A DNA stretch of 24,217 nucleotides, from the IMG/VR virus record IMGVR_UViG_3300027881_000074, positions 1 through 24,217 of that record. The stretch is one strand, 5' to 3'. Source of the DNA: a virus. This document shows positions 21,966-24,217 of this stretch, piece after piece. The position numbers were made by a program, and so were the translations under genes. Every line of letters begins with the position of its first letter. Positions within the stretch are counted from its first letter, which is position 1. The notes beneath the pieces were generated by a model, which was not told where the DNA came from, ran no database searches, and saw nothing but the letters and a program-made list of their open reading frames with translations.

Positions 21966-23845
21966 TGGCTGCTGTAATCCCAGATGCCAAAGCCCTGAAC
22001 TTACCGCAATACTCAGGACAGGGTACCGTATACAACGCGCCCGGTGTTAAACCCGCGGAAGGACCAAATGCAATGGGTGTTCTTGCTGGTGCGGTTGAAG
22101 AAGAATACAAGAAACAGCAGCTTGAAGAATTGGCTGATGCCAAGCTCCAACTCCAACTCGGTCGCGTACAACAGGACAACGCATATAACCAAGATGAGCA
22201 AGTGGACACCATCGAGGAAAGGTGGCAAGGGAAAATGACTGAACATCTGGGCAATGCTGCTATGAACATCAGCGAAGGTGAACTTCGTGAGGCTTTCGTT
22301 CAGGAAAGTCAGGCATCACTTGCACAAGGGCAGATGGCTATAAAGCAGCTTGCTTTCACCAAAAAATCAGATCAGCAAATGGCGGCACTTGCTACAGCCG
22401 CGGATATTATTATGAAGGGTGCGGTCCTACCCGGTGGTGATGTTGTTAAAGGGTTTGAAGCTATTGAGATGAAGTACGCATCTGCTGCTACACAGGGATA
22501 TACCAGTCAGGAAAATGCCGCAATACAGGTCATGGCTGTGAAGTATGCAATTGCCGAGGGTAAGATTAAAGGCTTGCCACCCCGGGCACAGATTGATGCG
22601 CTGAAGGAACCGTGGGCTATGGAGTTGCCCAACCATATCCGGGTGAAGCTGAGGTTGGAAGCTGAGGAAGAATTGTTACTGGGTGATGCTCAGGCTGCTG
22701 CCTATATGGGAATACAGAAAGAGTGGACCACTCAGCAAATGGATGATTATCTATTTACTACACCAGAGTTTACCAGTGATCCGAAGTTGTTGAATTTTAC
22801 CCAACAACAATTTTCTGCACTTAAAAGAAACAGGCTAAGTTCCAAGATGGAAGTCTCTACAGAATTATTTGACAGTTATGCTGAGAGAATTATTGATGGT
22901 GCCCGGGATGGTAGTTTTAACACCAAAGTTCTGATGTCGGAAAACAGGGACGATTGGAAGCGAATGGATACAGGAATGAAGAAGGCATTGATGGCTCTTG
23001 AGGATGATGTTCAGAATGGTAATCGTCGTTTGCATACTGATCGTGCAGTTCTTAATAACCTGTTTGCTTTATATGGTGATCCCGACAAGCGGCTGGAAAC
23101 GAAAGAATACTTCTATGCTAATTTCGATAAACTGAACGCATCTGACTACGAAGACTGGTTGAAAAAAGTTCATGTGGGCACGGCAAGCTCATTATGGGAT
23201 CACCAAAAACAAGTTGAAAATTCTACCGTTGGTATGGGAGATAGAGAACGCGCTGGTATTTATAATGGGTTGACCAGATGGTATATAAACTTTCAGGAAA
23301 CCCATGCCGATGCTGAACCGAGTGATAAGGATGTAGTAGAAATGATTGACAGCGCGATTAGACAGTTCAGTACAGGTGGGTGGTTTGGTAAAAAATCACC
23401 GTATGATATGACTGACAGTGAGCGGATCAGTGCATATACCGCGGCTGAGACTGATACCGAACGTGCTCAATTGTTAAAGTTTTACACACAGCAAGATAAG
23501 GTCCAAATTGCCTACGGTTATTTCAGGAATCAAGACCGGCAAGTTTTTAATGATGTTGCCCTTGGATTCAAACAACAAGGCAGGGAAATGAACATGCAAA
23601 GTCATTCAGCTTTTGCACGAGAATTTAGGAATCTACTGGAAATTCGAAATAAGAAAAGGATGGAAGAACAAAGTGCATTAGAAGCCGAGCAGCAAAGACT
23701 AGCTGGAACCAATCATGGAATGGCAATTACTCTTGGTATTGATGCCAATGCTGCCAATGCTCCTTTTATCGATAATTCTCATAAGTTCGCTGGTCGAGAA
23801 ACAAACACCCCTAACGACATCCCACCACCGGCACCTAATCTCTAA
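21965..23845 (+). CDS. Internal virion-like helical protein
   Basis: A 626-residue protein, almost all helix, rich in Ala, Gln and Glu, with no signal peptide or transmembrane segment. The start is Pro/Gly-rich (AKALNLPQYSGQGTVYNAPG), then long coiled-coil-like helices (EEEYKKQQLEELADAKLQLQ). A polar tail ends NDIPPPAPNL. It is 626 residues, near the size class of T7 gp15 (747), and lies between the small internal protein and the next large gene, so it fits a DNA-ejection channel component. No enzyme motif seen. Confidence 0.7.
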   Translation: MAAVIPDAKALNLPQYSGQGTVYNAPGVKPAEGPNAMGVLAGAVEEEYKKQQLEELADAKLQLQLGRVQQDNAYNQDEQVDTIEERWQGKMTEHLGNAAMNISEGELREAFVQESQASLAQGQMAIKQLAFTKKSDQQMAALATAADIIMKGAVLPGGDVVKGFEAIEMKYASAATQGYTSQENAAIQVMAVKYAIAEGKIKGLPPRAQIDALKEPWAMELPNHIRVKLRLEAEEELLLGDAQAAAYMGIQKEWTTQQMDDYLFTTPEFTSDPKLLNFTQQQFSALKRNRLSSKMEVSTELFDSYAERIIDGARDGSFNTKVLMSENRDDWKRMDTGMKKALMALEDDVQNGNRRLHTDRAVLNNLFALYGDPDKRLETKEYFYANFDKLNASDYEDWLKKVHVGTASSLWDHQKQVENSTVGMGDRERAGIYNGLTRWYINFQETHADAEPSDKDVVEMIDSAIRQFSTGGWFGKKSPYDMTDSERISAYTAAETDTERAQLLKFYTQQDKVQIAYGYFRNQDRQVFNDVALGFKQQGREMNMQSHSAFAREFRNLLEIRNKKRMEEQSALEAEQQRLAGTNHGMAITLGIDANAANAPFIDNSHKFAGRETNTPNDIPPPAPNL

Positions 23846-24217
23846 TGGCTATTACACCTGAAGAACGGGAAATGCTCGATGCTATGGAGGAAGCAGATGA
23901 TACTGCTGCCCGGACTGTAGATCGAATGTCCAAGCATAACCCTGATCAGGCAGCAGAAACGCTGAACCTGATGGAAGAAACAGGGTTGCCCCAGAATATT
24001 GTGGAGGATGATCTGGCTGAGGCTAGACGTAAAAAACAACTCCAACAAATGGATTTGGGAACACTGAAAGACCGTAGTCCCGGTACAGCAGAATATTTAG
24101 AAACCGATACTAATGCCGCGGTCAGTCATGACGATGTAGCCAACCTTGAGGCTCTTGAAAAGGAGGTTAGGGATTCCACAGTTGATTTTGGTGATGTAGC
24201 GAAAAGCCTTCCTGCCG
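23845..24217 (+). CDS. Large internal virion protein, N-terminal part (3' truncated by window end)
   Basis: Starts with TAATG coupling to the previous gene and remains open to the window end (124 codons). The visible sequence has an acidic helical start (TPEEREMLDAMEEADD), then KHNPDQAAETLNLMEETGLP, a pattern I associate with the N-termini of very large phage internal proteins; next comes AAVSHDDVANLEALEKEVRD. T7 gp16-like ejection proteins, with transglycosylase activity, occupy this position, but the catalytic part would lie outside the window. Confidence 0.6.
   Translation, partial: MAITPEEREMLDAMEEADDTAARTVDRMSKHNPDQAAETLNLMEETGLPQNIVEDDLAEARRKKQLQQMDLGTLKDRSPGTAEYLETDTNAAVSHDDVANLEALEKEVRDSTVDFGDVAKSLPA

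Noticed and set aside
16892-24217. Diversity-generating element as in BPP-1
   Set aside because: The head module resembles BPP-1, but no reverse transcriptase, template repeat or Mtd-type gene lies in the window.
1-24217. tRNA genes, CRISPR arrays, insertion sequences, integrase or attachment site
   Set aside because: No cloverleaf, regular repeat-spacer pattern, transposase or integrase sequence was seen; the lifestyle (virulent or temperate) remains open.

Overview
This window is a stretch of double-stranded DNA tailed-phage genome (or prophage). All genes I can support lie on the + strand. They are packed head to tail, and many neighbours share 1-4 bp ATGA or TAATG start/stop overlaps. 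The head and tail genes are of the short-tailed (podovirus) type: a T7 gp8-like portal ring protein, a T7 gp11-like tail gatekeeper, a tail-tubular-B/nozzle-like protein and large helical internal-virion-like proteins. The head module (portal, Bbp19-like small protein, scaffold, coat, small accessory protein) recalls Bordetella phage BPP-1 and relatives, but no reverse transcriptase or diversity-generating element lies in this window. A consensus-like sigma70 promoter and good Shine-Dalgarno sites point to a proteobacterial host; the species cannot be read from the sequence.

Layout. 1-3207: end of an unidentified gene, a TetR-type helix-turn-helix protein, a primase-helicase, a small basic protein and an NrdR-like zinc-ribbon protein, the last four as one overlapping operon. 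3222-8101: a promoter, a DUF932 protein, a structured non-coding stretch and about 14 small accessory genes, several under 60 codons and three membrane proteins. Two adjacent genes here share a duplicated C-terminal module. 8072-8358: a terminator-like hairpin, then a 250 bp non-coding region with TACCC/GGGTA repeats arranged symmetrically around a 45 bp A+T core, a good candidate for a replication origin or master control site. 8359-11532: a cysteine-rich protein, the two terminase subunits, then a 2-oxoglutarate/Fe(II) oxygenase and a GNAT acetyltransferase. 11532-16886: portal, scaffold and coat genes with small structural proteins between them. 16887-24217: tandem terminators, tail genes and ejection/internal proteins, the last cut by the window end.

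Together: the left genes copy and regulate the DNA, the terminase packages it into a coat/scaffold shell through the portal, and the gp11/gp12-like proteins build the stubby tail. The final proteins probably enter the cell with the DNA. The oxygenase and acetyltransferase sit inside the virion operon and may modify a virion or host protein.

Across the whole window, reading by eye, I found no GGCC and no CCWGG, although CCCGGG and CCGCGG are over-represented. This is a strong sign of long selection by host restriction systems.
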